Below are positions 15,978-25,206 of a DNA stretch of 64,000 bases, piece after piece. The notes beneath the pieces were generated by a model that searched no databases, was not told the origin of the DNA, and worked only from the letters and a program-made list of their open reading frames with translations. The stretch comes from Perlabentimonas sp046542995 (GTDB lineage Bacteria > Bacteroidota > Bacteroidia > Bacteroidales > Tenuifilaceae), in NCBI GenBank assembly GCA_046542995.1, contig JBKHAH010000006.1, positions 1 through 64,000 on the forward strand. The letters run 5' to 3'. The first letter of the stretch is position 1. Each line of letters starts with the position of its first letter. A program made the position numbers and the translations under genes.

Positions 15978-16778
15978 ATGGATCTTACAATAATCTCATG
16001 TTTTATCACTATCAGGATCCTCGATATAATTGATATCATTCTGGTTGCCCTGCTATTCTATCAAATATACATGCTGATAAGAGGAACGGTTGCCATTAAC
16101 ATATTTTTAGGAATTTTTATTCTCTATCTATTCTGGCTTATAGTTAAGGCGCTAAACATGGAGCTGCTGGGTAGTATCCTGGGTCAAATTATTGGTGTGG
16201 GGGTAATCGCATTAATCATAGTTTTCCAGCAAGAAATAAGAAGATTCCTTCTACTTATTGGTACACGTTACTTCTCCAAAAATCAGTTTACCTTGGAACG
16301 GCTACTTTTTTTAAAAGGGAAAAAGGTTGACAGTCCTGTTAACATTGAAGGTATTATTAGAGCTTGCAGAAATATGGCTGAAGGCAGGGTTGGTGCGCTA
16401 ATAGTAATTACCCAAAAATCAAACTTACAGCTCTATGCCGAGACCGGAGACATCATAAATGCAGAAACTTCCAGCCGCTTAATTGAAAATATATTCTTCA
16501 GAAACAGCCCCCTTCACGATGGTGCTATGATTATTAAAAGTAACCAGATTTACGCTGTAAGATGTATTTTACCTTTAACAGAAAAAACTGATATTCCTGC
16601 CTTCTACGGTTTAAGGCACAGGGCTGCCCTCGGTATAAGTGAAATTACCGATGCCCTTGTTATTGTAGTATCCGAAGAGAGTGGAAAAATTTCATTTGTG
16701 AAGGAAGGAGAAATACAGGAAGATATTTCTATACAAAAACTCCGCGAACTATTAGAGAGTAATCTAATAGACAATTAG
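15978..16778 (+). CDS. cdaA: diadenylate cyclase CdaA/DacA
   Basis: The protein is 266 aa. Three N-terminal membrane helices (~10-90) and a short coiled coil (QQEIRRFLLLIG) are followed by the DisA_N domain. The catalytic motifs are LHDGAMI near residue 180 and GLRHRAALGISE near 212 (DGA and RHR). It makes the second messenger c-di-AMP from two ATP. c-di-AMP typically controls K+ and osmolyte transport; this window also holds two K+-channel-type genes, but no direct link can be seen. It is probably co-transcribed with folP. Confidence 0.94.
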   Translation: MDLTIISCFITIRILDIIDIILVALLFYQIYMLIRGTVAINIFLGIFILYLFWLIVKALNMELLGSILGQIIGVGVIALIIVFQQEIRRFLLLIGTRYFSKNQFTLERLLFLKGKKVDSPVNIEGIIRACRNMAEGRVGALIVITQKSNLQLYAETGDIINAETSSRLIENIFFRNSPLHDGAMIIKSNQIYAVRCILPLTEKTDIPAFYGLRHRAALGISEITDALVIVVSEESGKISFVKEGEIQEDISIQKLRELLESNLIDN

Positions 16779-16891
16779 TTCTCATTAACCAAAAATCATA
16801 ATTATTAAAAACTCCTTTGCCATTTTTATGGCATAACTTTTGCTTGCCTGATAATTTTAAAAATAATTATTGTTAAAAAAACCTAAAACAA

Positions 16892-19282
16892 ATGAGACTA
16901 ACTTTTTTGGCACTTTTTTTATTGGCAACAAGTAATTTATTTGGAGAATCTGTAACACAAACCGTTCGAGGAACGGTTAAGGATAGCGAAACCAGAGTAA
17001 CACTACCTGGTGCTAACATAATTCTTACACACACTGACCCACAAAAGGGTACAACCACCGATGAGAATGGTAATTTTCGTTTTGACGATGTTGAGGTTGG
17101 TCGTATTAGCCTTAAAGTAACATACATGGGTTACCACGAGGTTGAAATGAACAACATCAATCTTCAGGCGGGTAAAGAGCTTGTTCTTAATATTTACATG
17201 GAAGAGATGGCTCTTGCTGTTGACGAAGTGGTAATAACGCATGAGGTGGATAAAACCGAGTCGCTAAACAGAATGGCAACCGTTAGCGCACGTGGATTTA
17301 CCGTAGAGGAAACCGAACGATACGCTGGCAGCCGAAACGACCCTGCCCGAATGGCAGCCAACTTTGCCGGTGTTGTTGGGGTTGACGACTCAAGAAATGA
17401 TATAATAATACGTGGTAACTCACCCATGGGACTACTTTGGCGCCTGAACGGCGTTGATATTCCCAGCCCCAACCACTGGGGCATGTCAGGAACAACAGGC
17501 GGACCAGTTAGCATGCTTAATAATACGCTACTTGAAAATTCCGATTTTCTTACAGGTGCTTTCCCCGCTGAATACGGTAATGCGCTCTCAGGAGTTTTCG
17601 ACCTACGAATGCGGGATGGAAATAATGAGCAGTTCGAATTTCTTGGTCAAATTGGTTTTAATGGTTTTGAACTGGGTGCCGAAGGGCCCATTAACCGTTC
17701 AAAAGGGTCGTCATTCTTAATCAACTATCGGTACTCTACAATGGGCGTATTTGAGAAGCTTGGAATGGATTTTGGAACGGTTGGAGTCCCACAATATCAG
17801 GATTTATCGTTTAAATTAAACTTTCCAAACACTAAGCTTGGACATATATCAATGTTTGGTCTTGGTGGCTTAAGCAATATTGAAATTTGGGACAGCCGAA
17901 CCGATACAACAGATGAACAACTTAATTACTATGGCGGTGATGGTTTTGACATTACTTCAGGAACTGATATGGGGGTTGTTGGAATATCATCGCACTACTC
18001 TTTTAACCCCAACACGTACCTTAAAACCACTTTTGCCGCCATGGGGCAAAAAGCAATAAACAGGGTTGACACCTTGGGCAACAACCTGGAAAAATTCATG
18101 GTGTATAACTCAAATATGGTAGATAACCGCTTATCTGCCTCTGCAATAGTAAGCCACAGGTTCAACTCACAACATACCCTTAAAGGAGGGGTAAGAGCCA
18201 AACTACTTATTAGTAATTTTTACGATGATACTTGGTTCAAGCAGTATAACGATTACAGAAGCCAAATTGATTTCGATGGGAATACCTGGCTCGTTCAACC
18301 ATACATTCAATGGCAGTACCGCCCAACCAACAGCGTTACAATAACCTCAGGGCTACATCATAACTACTTTGCTTTTAATAACAGCCACTCCATTGAGCCA
18401 CGCTTTGGCATTAAGTACGGTTTTGCTCCACGCCATGCCATTAGTATTGGTTACGGGTTACATAGCCAAACATCACCCCTATTCGTTTATTTCCTACAAG
18501 AACCTCAGGATAACAACACGTACGAGCTAACAAATACGGATTTGGGCTTAACCAAAAGCCACCACGTAGTACTCGGATACGATTTTAAAATAAATCCGTT
18601 TACCCGTATTAAACTTGAAACATACTACCAACACATTTTTGACGCGCCAGTTGATGATATGGGTAGTAACTCATTCTCCATTCTTAATAATGGAGCCAGC
18701 TTTGAATTTAGCATGCCATCGTACTACCTGGCAAACAAAGGAACTGGCGAAAATTATGGGGTTGAGTTAACACTGGAACGATTCTTAAACAAAGGGCTCT
18801 ACTTTCTTGTAACTACCTCGCTTTTTGAATCGAAATATACCGGTAGCGACAATAGTACATACAATAGCGCATTTAATAACAACTATGTGGTTAACGGGCT
18901 TATTGGTAAGGAATTTGAGCTAAGTAAAAACAATCCAAAAGTTAAGCAGTCCCTTGCAATTGATATTAAAACAATGCTTGCTGGAGGCAAGCGTACCACT
19001 CCCTGGGAGGCAGTGCTTAATGAGGCTACTCAGGAGTATGAGCGCCAATGGGACTATAGCAGAGCCTTTAGCGAGCAGCTTGGTAATTACCATAAAACCG
19101 ACCTTAAAATTTCATTTAGGTCGAACAAAATGGGCGTAACACAGGAATGGGCTATAGAAATTACCAATTTGTTCAATGTAGAGAATGTTCACGGGGAGAG
19201 TTTTAACGAAAGAACTGGCGAAAGAGACTTTATCTATCAATCCCCATTCATGCTAATACCTCAGTATAGAATTATTTTCTAG
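16892..19282 (+). CDS. TonB-dependent receptor with carboxypeptidase-regulatory-like N-domain
   Basis: The protein is 796 aa. The signal peptide (residues 1-19, ending NLFGE) is followed by a CarboxypepD_reg-like domain (~25-110: VRGTVKDSETRVTLPGANI, GTTTDENGNFRFDDV). A plug domain (~130-230: IIIRGNSPMGLLWRLNGV) and an outer-membrane beta-barrel ending in ...IPQYRIIF with terminal Phe complete the protein. No SusD-like partner is adjacent, so it is not a Sus-type glycan pair. The substrate (siderophore, metal or peptide) cannot be told. It is monocistronic. Confidence 0.92.
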   Translation: MRLTFLALFLLATSNLFGESVTQTVRGTVKDSETRVTLPGANIILTHTDPQKGTTTDENGNFRFDDVEVGRISLKVTYMGYHEVEMNNINLQAGKELVLNIYMEEMALAVDEVVITHEVDKTESLNRMATVSARGFTVEETERYAGSRNDPARMAANFAGVVGVDDSRNDIIIRGNSPMGLLWRLNGVDIPSPNHWGMSGTTGGPVSMLNNTLLENSDFLTGAFPAEYGNALSGVFDLRMRDGNNEQFEFLGQIGFNGFELGAEGPINRSKGSSFLINYRYSTMGVFEKLGMDFGTVGVPQYQDLSFKLNFPNTKLGHISMFGLGGLSNIEIWDSRTDTTDEQLNYYGGDGFDITSGTDMGVVGISSHYSFNPNTYLKTTFAAMGQKAINRVDTLGNNLEKFMVYNSNMVDNRLSASAIVSHRFNSQHTLKGGVRAKLLISNFYDDTWFKQYNDYRSQIDFDGNTWLVQPYIQWQYRPTNSVTITSGLHHNYFAFNNSHSIEPRFGIKYGFAPRHAISIGYGLHSQTSPLFVYFLQEPQDNNTYELTNTDLGLTKSHHVVLGYDFKINPFTRIKLETYYQHIFDAPVDDMGSNSFSILNNGASFEFSMPSYYLANKGTGENYGVELTLERFLNKGLYFLVTTSLFESKYTGSDNSTYNSAFNNNYVVNGLIGKEFELSKNNPKVKQSLAIDIKTMLAGGKRTTPWEAVLNEATQEYERQWDYSRAFSEQLGNYHKTDLKISFRSNKMGVTQEWAIEITNLFNVENVHGESFNERTGERDFIYQSPFMLIPQYRIIF

Positions 19283-19342
19283 CATTCAGCTTTTTTCCCA
19301 TCCTGCTATATAAATTCATTTGGTGCTAAGTTCAAGAGTTAC

Positions 19343-19350
19343 TACTTTTG
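19343..19350 (+). promoter_or_regulatory. -7 box for the NAD(P)-binding protein
   Basis: TACTTTTG matches TAnnTTTG. It overlaps the first in-frame ATG (19348), so the gene must begin at the ATG at 19378, 27 bases downstream. Confidence 0.5.
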
Positions 19351-19377
19351 ATAATTAGCACCAACCTATATTTTATA

Positions 19378-20028
19378 ATGAAAACATCAGCAGTAATAGG
19401 CTCAACAGGATTAGTTGGAAGAAATCTTGTAGAGATACTTTTAGAAAATAAGAATTATACAACCATCCACAGCATCTCGCGAAGGAAGCCAAAACAAGAA
19501 TCCAGTAAATTGGCTCATATTGATTTTGATTCAGGGGGCTACTCAATCCCCCAAAATATTGACACTGCATTCTGTTGCCTAGGAACAACAATGAAAAAGG
19601 CTGGTTCAAAAGAGTTATTCCGCAAGGTTGATTTTGAGATGGTGGTTGATTTTGCAAAGAAGGCAAAAGAATCAGGGATAAATCGATTTGCATTGGTTAG
19701 CTCAATTGGGGCCAACCCTAATTCAAGTAACTTTTATCTGCGAACAAAGGGTGAGACCGAAGAGGAACTGAAAAAGATTGGTTTTGACAGGCTGGTCATC
19801 GTTCGCCCTTCCCTCCTACTTGGTAAACGCAGCGAGAAAAGGCTGGGCGAAGATATTGGAAAAGCATTATACTCCATTTTCCGATTCCTATTTATTGGCC
19901 CACTCAAAAAATACCGTGGCATTTATGCCAGCGATGTTGCAAAAGCCATGATAGTACTGGCAGAGAGAGGCCAAGGAATAATAGTTGCAGAGTCTAATGC
20001 ACTAAAAATGTTTAGTGAGGAGTACTAA
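19378..20028 (+). CDS. NAD(P)-binding atypical SDR (NmrA/HTATIP2-like)
   Basis: The protein is 216 aa from the ATG at 19378, chosen because the ATG at 19348 lies inside the promoter. The Rossmann start SAVIGSTGLVGRNLVEILL carries the G-x2-G-x2-G motif. FALVSSIGANPNSSNFYLRTKGETEEELKK holds the YxxxK-like segment (YLRTK) typical of the HTATIP2/oxidoreductase-like atypical SDRs. Substrate is unknown. It is followed 27 bp later by a nitroreductase gene on the same strand. Confidence 0.85.
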   Translation: MKTSAVIGSTGLVGRNLVEILLENKNYTTIHSISRRKPKQESSKLAHIDFDSGGYSIPQNIDTAFCCLGTTMKKAGSKELFRKVDFEMVVDFAKKAKESGINRFALVSSIGANPNSSNFYLRTKGETEEELKKIGFDRLVIVRPSLLLGKRSEKRLGEDIGKALYSIFRFLFIGPLKKYRGIYASDVAKAMIVLAERGQGIIVAESNALKMFSEEY

Positions 20029-20055
20029 TTTCCAAAATCAATCAACATCAATAAA

Positions 20056-20610
20056 ATGAATACAAGCGAAATATTCCAATCATTAGTAAAAAATCGCCAG
20101 AGCGATAGAGGGTATACAAGTAAACCGATAGAAAATGATAAGCTTGAAAGGATTCTTCAAGCGGCTCATGTGGCACCCTCAGCATGCAATGCACAGCCAT
20201 GGAAGTTTATTGTGGTTAACGATCAGGAACTGAAGAATAAGCTGGCCGATACAACATCTAGCAAAATACTGGGGATGAATCACTTCACAAAGCAAGCGCC
20301 AATCCATATAGTAATTGTAATGGAGGGGGCAAACTTCACATCCAACTTTGGAAGCATGGTTAAGCGTAAGCACTTCCCGCTAATTGACATAGGCATTGCA
20401 GCCGAGCATATTTGCCTCGCAGCCACTGCCGAGGGGCTTGGCTCATGCATGATTGGTTGGTTTGATGAGCCTAAGGTGAAAAAACTGCTATCTATTCCTA
20501 AAAATAAAAGACCCATCCTAATCATAACCCTTGGCTACCCTGAAAAGCCAGAGGTTAGGGAGAAAAGAAGGAAGGTGTTAGATGAAGTTGTCTCGTACAA
20601 CAAATACTAA
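20056..20610 (+). CDS. nitroreductase-family FMN enzyme
   Basis: The protein is 184 aa. Motifs RQSDRGYTSKPIE (Arg contacts to FMN phosphate), HVAPSACNAQPWKFIVV and IAAEHICLAATAEGLGSCMIGWF define the nitroreductase fold, and the C-terminal LGYPEKP binds FMN. Members reduce quinones, nitro compounds or flavins with NAD(P)H. It ends 7 bases before the start of the next gene, so it is probably in one transcript with it and perhaps with the preceding SDR gene. Confidence 0.9.
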   Translation: MNTSEIFQSLVKNRQSDRGYTSKPIENDKLERILQAAHVAPSACNAQPWKFIVVNDQELKNKLADTTSSKILGMNHFTKQAPIHIVIVMEGANFTSNFGSMVKRKHFPLIDIGIAAEHICLAATAEGLGSCMIGWFDEPKVKKLLSIPKNKRPILIITLGYPEKPEVREKRRKVLDEVVSYNKY

Positions 20611-20617
20611 GTGGATT

Positions 20618-21841
20618 ATGAGAACGCTATTATTTCTTGTTTTACTTAGTTTATTCTCTGCTAACTGTATTGCTCAGGTAGAGCTCTCGGGTAGATTATT
20701 AGATAAGAAGAGCGGAGAGCCAATTAAATTCAGCAATGTTTTTTTACAAAAACGTCAGTCCATTGGCACCGCAACCAACGAGCAGGGGCACTTTACTCTT
20801 AAACTACCAAAACAGGTTATACCCACCGATACCATCGTGTTTTCGTCAATTACCTATGGAGTATCAAAGCTACCTTTAAGCTATTTTCAAGATAGCACCA
20901 ACCGAGCTGATATTCACATTGAACCACTTGCCCACAAAATTAAACCCATTTTTATTTCTGCACCATCCGATAAGGCAAAACAAATAGCTTGGGAAGCTAT
21001 AAAAAATCGTAGGCGCACGTTTAACCGTCGTCCACATACACTGTCTGCCTTTTTTCGTGAAACTACAATACATCCTAAGGATTCTGTTTACAGCTCCCTT
21101 GCTGAGGCGGATATAACTATTCTCGATTACGGTATAAATACCACCAACGAGAGCACAAGAATCTTGACAAACGAGCTACGAACTTCCGACGATTTCCGCT
21201 CCGAATTCTATACAAACCCCCATATGAAAAGGCTCACAGCAAGCTTCAAGCGTTCCAATGCCATAATCAACGCATACAACCATGCCTTTAAGCGATGTAG
21301 TAAGAACAAATGCTTCACAAATAGAGACTTTTTGGATAAGAACGATTTCTTCTTTCTGAAAGAAATTTATGACAGGAACGACACCATTGATGTGATTGGA
21401 TTTTTACCCAAACATATCAAAGAGATTGAGAATAGAAAATTTACTCTTACATGTAATCTGTATATCAATCGTACCGATAAAGGTATTCTAAAGTACGAGA
21501 TGTTATGGGATTTTGATGATGGATTTCGCAACCATTTAATCCAAAGTTTTGAGAAAAGTAACGATGGGCTATACTACCCCAGGCTTTTTATTTGGGAAAG
21601 CTCTTTCTCATCAAAAACTATATACGTTCATGATATTTCAAAGAGCTATTCAGATAGGGTAAGGGTACGTTGGGCAAAAACCGAAAAGCCAACTGTGGAT
21701 ATATTTGATAAAGAATACTCCTACAACCCAGATTTCTGGGACAAATATAGTGTTATGGAGCTGATTCCTGCACCAAAAAGGATGCATTTGGATTTGGAGC
21801 GCAACAGGAATTTGTTTGAGCAGTTTCAAAATCCAAAATAA
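20618..21841 (+). CDS. secreted carboxypeptidase-like regulatory domain protein
   Basis: The protein is 407 aa from the ATG at 20618 (MRTLLFLVLLSLFSANCIAQ, a clear signal peptide). An upstream ATG at 20582 overlaps the nitroreductase and adds a charged stretch. Residues ~20-105 are a CarboxypepD_reg-like (CNA-B type) domain (VELSGRLLDKKSGEPIKFSN, GTATNEQGHFTLKLP). The remainder matches the large group of Bacteroidota exported proteins of unknown function that follow this domain. It lacks a TonB plug and barrel. Periplasmic or surface localisation is likely. Confidence 0.75.
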   Translation: MRTLLFLVLLSLFSANCIAQVELSGRLLDKKSGEPIKFSNVFLQKRQSIGTATNEQGHFTLKLPKQVIPTDTIVFSSITYGVSKLPLSYFQDSTNRADIHIEPLAHKIKPIFISAPSDKAKQIAWEAIKNRRRTFNRRPHTLSAFFRETTIHPKDSVYSSLAEADITILDYGINTTNESTRILTNELRTSDDFRSEFYTNPHMKRLTASFKRSNAIINAYNHAFKRCSKNKCFTNRDFLDKNDFFFLKEIYDRNDTIDVIGFLPKHIKEIENRKFTLTCNLYINRTDKGILKYEMLWDFDDGFRNHLIQSFEKSNDGLYYPRLFIWESSFSSKTIYVHDISKSYSDRVRVRWAKTEKPTVDIFDKEYSYNPDFWDKYSVMELIPAPKRMHLDLERNRNLFEQFQNPK

Positions 21842-21901
21842 TTCCTTTACACCCTGACAGTACCCCAAAACCCTGCCAGAGATAAAAATTCAAATCAGTA
21901 G

Positions 21902-22043
21902 TGTCCGGAGAAAATTCACAATAATTTGTTAATGTGTTGATTTTGTTACGTCCCTACGGGACTTTGATTTAAAGGGGGTTCTTTTTCTCTTTTTAAAGCA
22001 AAACTCTCGTCCCGTAGGGACGACATATTTTTTTACCCGGACA
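21902..22043. repeat. REP-like palindromic element with terminal inverted repeats
   Basis: Two GC-rich palindromes face each other: GTCCCTACGGGAC within 21949-21962 and GTCCCGTAGGGAC at 22009-22021. They are near copies in inverted orientation separated by ~46 bp. Short outer inverted repeats TGTCCGG (21902-21908) and CCGGACA (22037-22043) bound the whole ~142-bp unit. This is the form of a REP doublet/BIME of the type mobilised by IS200-like RAYT transposases, or of a small MITE. No other copy and no transposase were seen in the window. The rest of the 260-bp gap holds nothing recognisable. Confidence 0.65.
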
Positions 22044-22101
22044 ACAGTGAATTCAAATAGAACTTTCACCATATTTTTTTGTTGTTACATGGGACAATAG
22101 A

Positions 22102-23559
22102 ATGATTTTCCCTACATTTAATGGCAAAATTGGCTTTATGGAACGCGAAGTATTCACCACCAAGCGCAAGGCGCTTATGCTAAATCTTGACGATAAAATT
22201 TTTGGCTCCATTGCCGAGATTGGGGGTGGTCAGGAGGTAGCCCGCTCATTTTTTCAGGCAGGAGGGGCATCGGGAACCATTGCCAAAACCATATCGGCCT
22301 ACGATAAAACCTTTAGCGACCATTTCTACAATCAGGGCAAAAGTGGACGGTACGTTAGCCTTAACAGGCTTGAAAAAATGCTGGAGGCTGAGTATAAAGA
22401 CCTGCTCACCGTGCTTGATAAGAAGAGAGCTCCAGATGTTAGGTTCTTCTCCTTTGCCAATACCGTTGAAACTCTTAACTATAAGAAAACAAATGAAGGG
22501 CATGGTTGGCTGGGCGTTAAGTTTGAGAACTCAAAAACGGGCGCGCCAAATGAGGTGGTTATTCATATTCGCCTGCTTGAGAATGATGCTGTTCTCCAAC
22601 AATACACACTGGGTACGCTTGGCGTAAACCTAATTTTTGCCTGCTACTACTACCACGACAGACCTAACGTTTTTCTCCAATCGCTTCTCGATAATCTGGA
22701 TACCGACAGGGTAGAAATAACCATGGCTCGCATGACGGGCCCCGACCTTTCCTACGTTGACAATAGGCTGCTGTGCGTGCAACTCGTTAAAAATGGGATG
22801 ACATCGGCCGTTATGTTCGACAGGTATGGCGAGGTTCACCAACCTTCCGATTTTCTTTACAAGAAGAACGCTCTGGTGCTTCGTGGTCGTTTCAGACCAA
22901 TCACATACGTTGGCTTCGATATACTTAAAACATCCTACGCTCTTTTTAAGGAGGATAAAAATTTCTCGTCGCACAACACCCTGCAAATTTGCGAGATTAC
23001 CCTGAATAATCTTTTGGAGGAGGGCGAGATAAATGAACGCGACTTTCTTGACAGGGTTGACCTACTCAACGGCATGGGGCAAAATGTGCTCGTATCAAAC
23101 TTTCAGGAGTTTTACAAACTGGTTGACTATTTCTCCCGCTTCAGAATACTTAACCTAAGGGTTATACTTGGCGTACCCACCTTTAAAAAGGTGCTTGATA
23201 AAAAGTATTACACAAACCTACGAGGCGGAATACTAGAGGCAATGGGGCGTATGTTCCCCAACAACACCCGCTTCTACATATACCCTGCCCTCGACAGAAA
23301 AACGGGGAAGATTCTTCTTGTTGATGACATTGAAATGGAACCAGACGTAAAGCATATTTTTAACTACCTTGTTGATAATCGAAAAATACGTAACCTACGC
23401 AAGGCCAAAAGTAAATGGCTGGATATTGTCCCAAACGAAGTTCTGCGCCTTATGCGCGCCAACGATAAGCGTTGGGAAAAAATGGTGCCCAAATACGTTT
23501 CAAAAACAATTAAGAGGAAGGGGATTTTTGGGTATGAAAATGAGATAATCCATTCATAG
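22102..23559 (+). CDS. conserved cytosolic protein of unknown function
   Basis: The protein is 485 aa with no signal peptide and no membrane segment. The N-terminal block (REVFTTKRKALMLNLD, then AEIGGGQEVARSFFQAGGAS and AKTISAYDKTFSD) is a very conserved signature of a widespread Bacteroidota/cyanobacterial protein family that I recognise by sequence but not by function. Automatic annotations of that family are inconsistent. The centre is mixed alpha/beta and the C-terminus is basic (NLRKAKSKW, KTIKRKG). The start could be the ATG at 22102 or at 22138 (MEREVF). It stands alone between the REP element and a convergent gene. Confidence 0.7.
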   Translation: MIFPTFNGKIGFMEREVFTTKRKALMLNLDDKIFGSIAEIGGGQEVARSFFQAGGASGTIAKTISAYDKTFSDHFYNQGKSGRYVSLNRLEKMLEAEYKDLLTVLDKKRAPDVRFFSFANTVETLNYKKTNEGHGWLGVKFENSKTGAPNEVVIHIRLLENDAVLQQYTLGTLGVNLIFACYYYHDRPNVFLQSLLDNLDTDRVEITMARMTGPDLSYVDNRLLCVQLVKNGMTSAVMFDRYGEVHQPSDFLYKKNALVLRGRFRPITYVGFDILKTSYALFKEDKNFSSHNTLQICEITLNNLLEEGEINERDFLDRVDLLNGMGQNVLVSNFQEFYKLVDYFSRFRILNLRVILGVPTFKKVLDKKYYTNLRGGILEAMGRMFPNNTRFYIYPALDRKTGKILLVDDIEMEPDVKHIFNYLVDNRKIRNLRKAKSKWLDIVPNEVLRLMRANDKRWEKMVPKYVSKTIKRKGIFGYENEIIHS

Positions 23560-23593
23560 CATAACGGAAATTATATGGTTTATAAGGCTAATA

Positions 23594-24196
23594 CTAAAAC
23601 CTTACGCCAAAAACTGGAGAAACTGTTATTGCCTCAAAAAGAAACGCTGATGAGTAGAAGTCGGTGCGGAAACCAAGATAAAAACCATTGTTAAATTGGT
23701 AGTAATAATCTGCAACAAATGTTAAACCTGCATTGTTATATGGCTCATATCCAGCATCAATACCAAGATAAACCAAAAAAGAATCCTCGTGTTCATCAAA
23801 CTCCACTGAAATATCATAGGATGGTGAATTGCGATACCCACGAGTATAGTGAAAGCCTACTCCAGGCTCAAAAAAATGATTCCCATAAAAATTTATTGGC
23901 CTTGTAAAGGTTATATGAGACATAAAATATAAAGAAAGCATAGTTTGCCCCTCAAAAGGACCAGTTTCTTTCCCCATAATACTAGTCATTACACCATATG
24001 CAACACGTAAATTAGTGTAAAATCCATTGGATGTGTTAACTCCACCTTCAAACCAAGCTACTGAACCAGGGTGTTCAGTATTTAGTTTTGAAAAATACCC
24101 TACACCACTTTTTAAGGTGTATTTATAATCATCTTGCGCTAAAACAACATTTCCAAGCAAGATAAAAATAATCAGAATATAAATATGTTTAATCAT
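23594..24196 (-). CDS. small outer-membrane-beta-barrel-like protein
   Basis: The protein is 200 aa with signal peptide MIKHIYILIIFILLGNVVLAQ. The rest is a run of amphipathic strands rich in Tyr/Phe/Gly (FYTNLRVAYGVM, GFYLGFRTDFYSSAF), ending in VSPVFGVRF. A terminal Phe on a beta strand is the BamA recognition pattern for outer-membrane barrels. No family name can be given. It lies 16 bp downstream of another protein of the same style (24213-24794), and the two probably form an operon. Confidence 0.6.
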   Translation of the reverse strand: MIKHIYILIIFILLGNVVLAQDDYKYTLKSGVGYFSKLNTEHPGSVAWFEGGVNTSNGFYTNLRVAYGVMTSIMGKETGPFEGQTMLSLYFMSHITFTRPINFYGNHFFEPGVGFHYTRGYRNSPSYDISVEFDEHEDSFLVYLGIDAGYEPYNNAGLTFVADYYYQFNNGFYLGFRTDFYSSAFLFEAITVSPVFGVRF

Positions 24197-24212
24197 AGAA
24201 TTTTAGCCTTTG

Positions 24213-24794
24213 CTAATGAATATCAAACCTAACCCCTACTCCTATCATAGCCAAGTTTGAAGTATCAATGTACTGAGCACGAATAAAAGGGTAAACACTC
24301 TTTGAAGGAATAATACCAATATCAAAACCAAAATTATAGCCTATTAATAACTCCTCAGTATGCTTATAATGCGAAAAGGGCAATAATAAATCTGGATGAA
24401 TCGTGTTAATTTGTGAAACAGTTCTTTGATCATAAGTTCCAGATAGCCCAATATTAAAAAGCACTCTTATCCAAGATAAATCAACTGGTAAGATATGTGC
24501 TTTAAGTGAAAATGTTTGGGAAAAATGGTGTTCATAATTATGCCCCTCAATCCCTATCAAAGTAAAATCCACCTTATTGATATTTTTATAGTATGAATAA
24601 TGAAGTGAGGCTCCATACCATTTCCGATGTATAGTAACATCAACTTCAAACATATCACCGCTATGTCTTTCCGCTTCCTCAACGAGTCTTTTTTGAAAAC
24701 TAAGTCCTAAATCAATCTCAAATGCATTAGTTTGAGATTTTGCAAAATGTTGAGAAACAAAGACAATAAAAATAATAATTAATGTTCTTTTCAT
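24213..24794 (-). CDS. small outer-membrane-beta-barrel-like protein
   Basis: The protein is 193 aa with signal peptide MKRTLIIIFIVFVSQHFAKSQ. It then has repeated amphipathic strands (WYGASLHYSYYKNI, HHFSQTFSLKAHILPVDLSW, ELLIGYNFGFDIGI) and a C-terminal MIGVGVRFDIH. Eight-strand OmpA/OmpW-type barrels have this look, but no signature motif is present. Together with the following gene it may be a recently duplicated pair, though sequence identity between them is not obvious. A perfect 12-bp hairpin lies just upstream (24808-24842). Confidence 0.6.
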   Translation of the reverse strand: MKRTLIIIFIVFVSQHFAKSQTNAFEIDLGLSFQKRLVEEAERHSGDMFEVDVTIHRKWYGASLHYSYYKNINKVDFTLIGIEGHNYEHHFSQTFSLKAHILPVDLSWIRVLFNIGLSGTYDQRTVSQINTIHPDLLLPFSHYKHTEELLIGYNFGFDIGIIPSKSVYPFIRAQYIDTSNLAMIGVGVRFDIH

Positions 24795-24807
24795 AGCAAA
24801 CAGTTAT

Positions 24808-24842
24808 AAACAGCGGATATACTTATGTTGTATCCGCTGTTT
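24808..24842. other. perfect 12-bp stem-loop upstream of the barrel-like gene pair
   Basis: AAACAGCGGATA (24808-24819) and TATCCGCTGTTT (24831-24842) are exact reverse complements around an 11-base loop. On the minus strand it would lie in the 5' leader of the gene starting at 24794 and has no following U-run. On the plus strand it is followed only by TAAATATTT. It could be an operator, a leader structure or a weak bidirectional terminator. Confidence 0.5.
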
Positions 24843-25206
24843 TAAATATTTCATCTCAACAACAAAATAAAAAGTAAACTTCTTCCCAATGGTTTCCTCC
24901 TATATTACAAGTTCGTTTTTGGAAGTTAGAACCTACAATATAAACAAAGGAAAAAAGATTTATTTTGATGATTAATCGTGATAGAAAACTTTTTAAAAAA
25001 ACAATATTACACAAAATTAGGTTTATTTTTTTATTGTAATAACATATTTTATAACACTTTTGAAAATCATTATGGTATATTATAGTGTGATTTTATTTCC
25101 CTTTAAATCAACGTTAAAGTTTTACTATTCAAAGTGTAAACTGGTATCCAAAAAATTACAGGGCTTAAGGTAAACCAATCTACAGAATTTATTGTCTGAA
25201 ATATCC
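24843..25206. other. AT-rich intergenic region
   Basis: 364 bp between the stem-loop and the acylphosphatase stop. It is strongly AT-rich with only a 23-codon open frame (ATG at ~24969) that has no supporting features. No promoter box or terminator was convincing. Confidence 0.4.

Noticed and set aside
16800..16860. Small GCCATTTTTATGGC hairpin before the TonB receptor
   Set aside because: Only a 5-bp stem; too weak to call a terminator or switch.
24960..25040. Short ORF in the 24.8-25.2 kb gap
   Set aside because: Only 23 codons, AT-driven, no ribosome-binding or conservation evidence.
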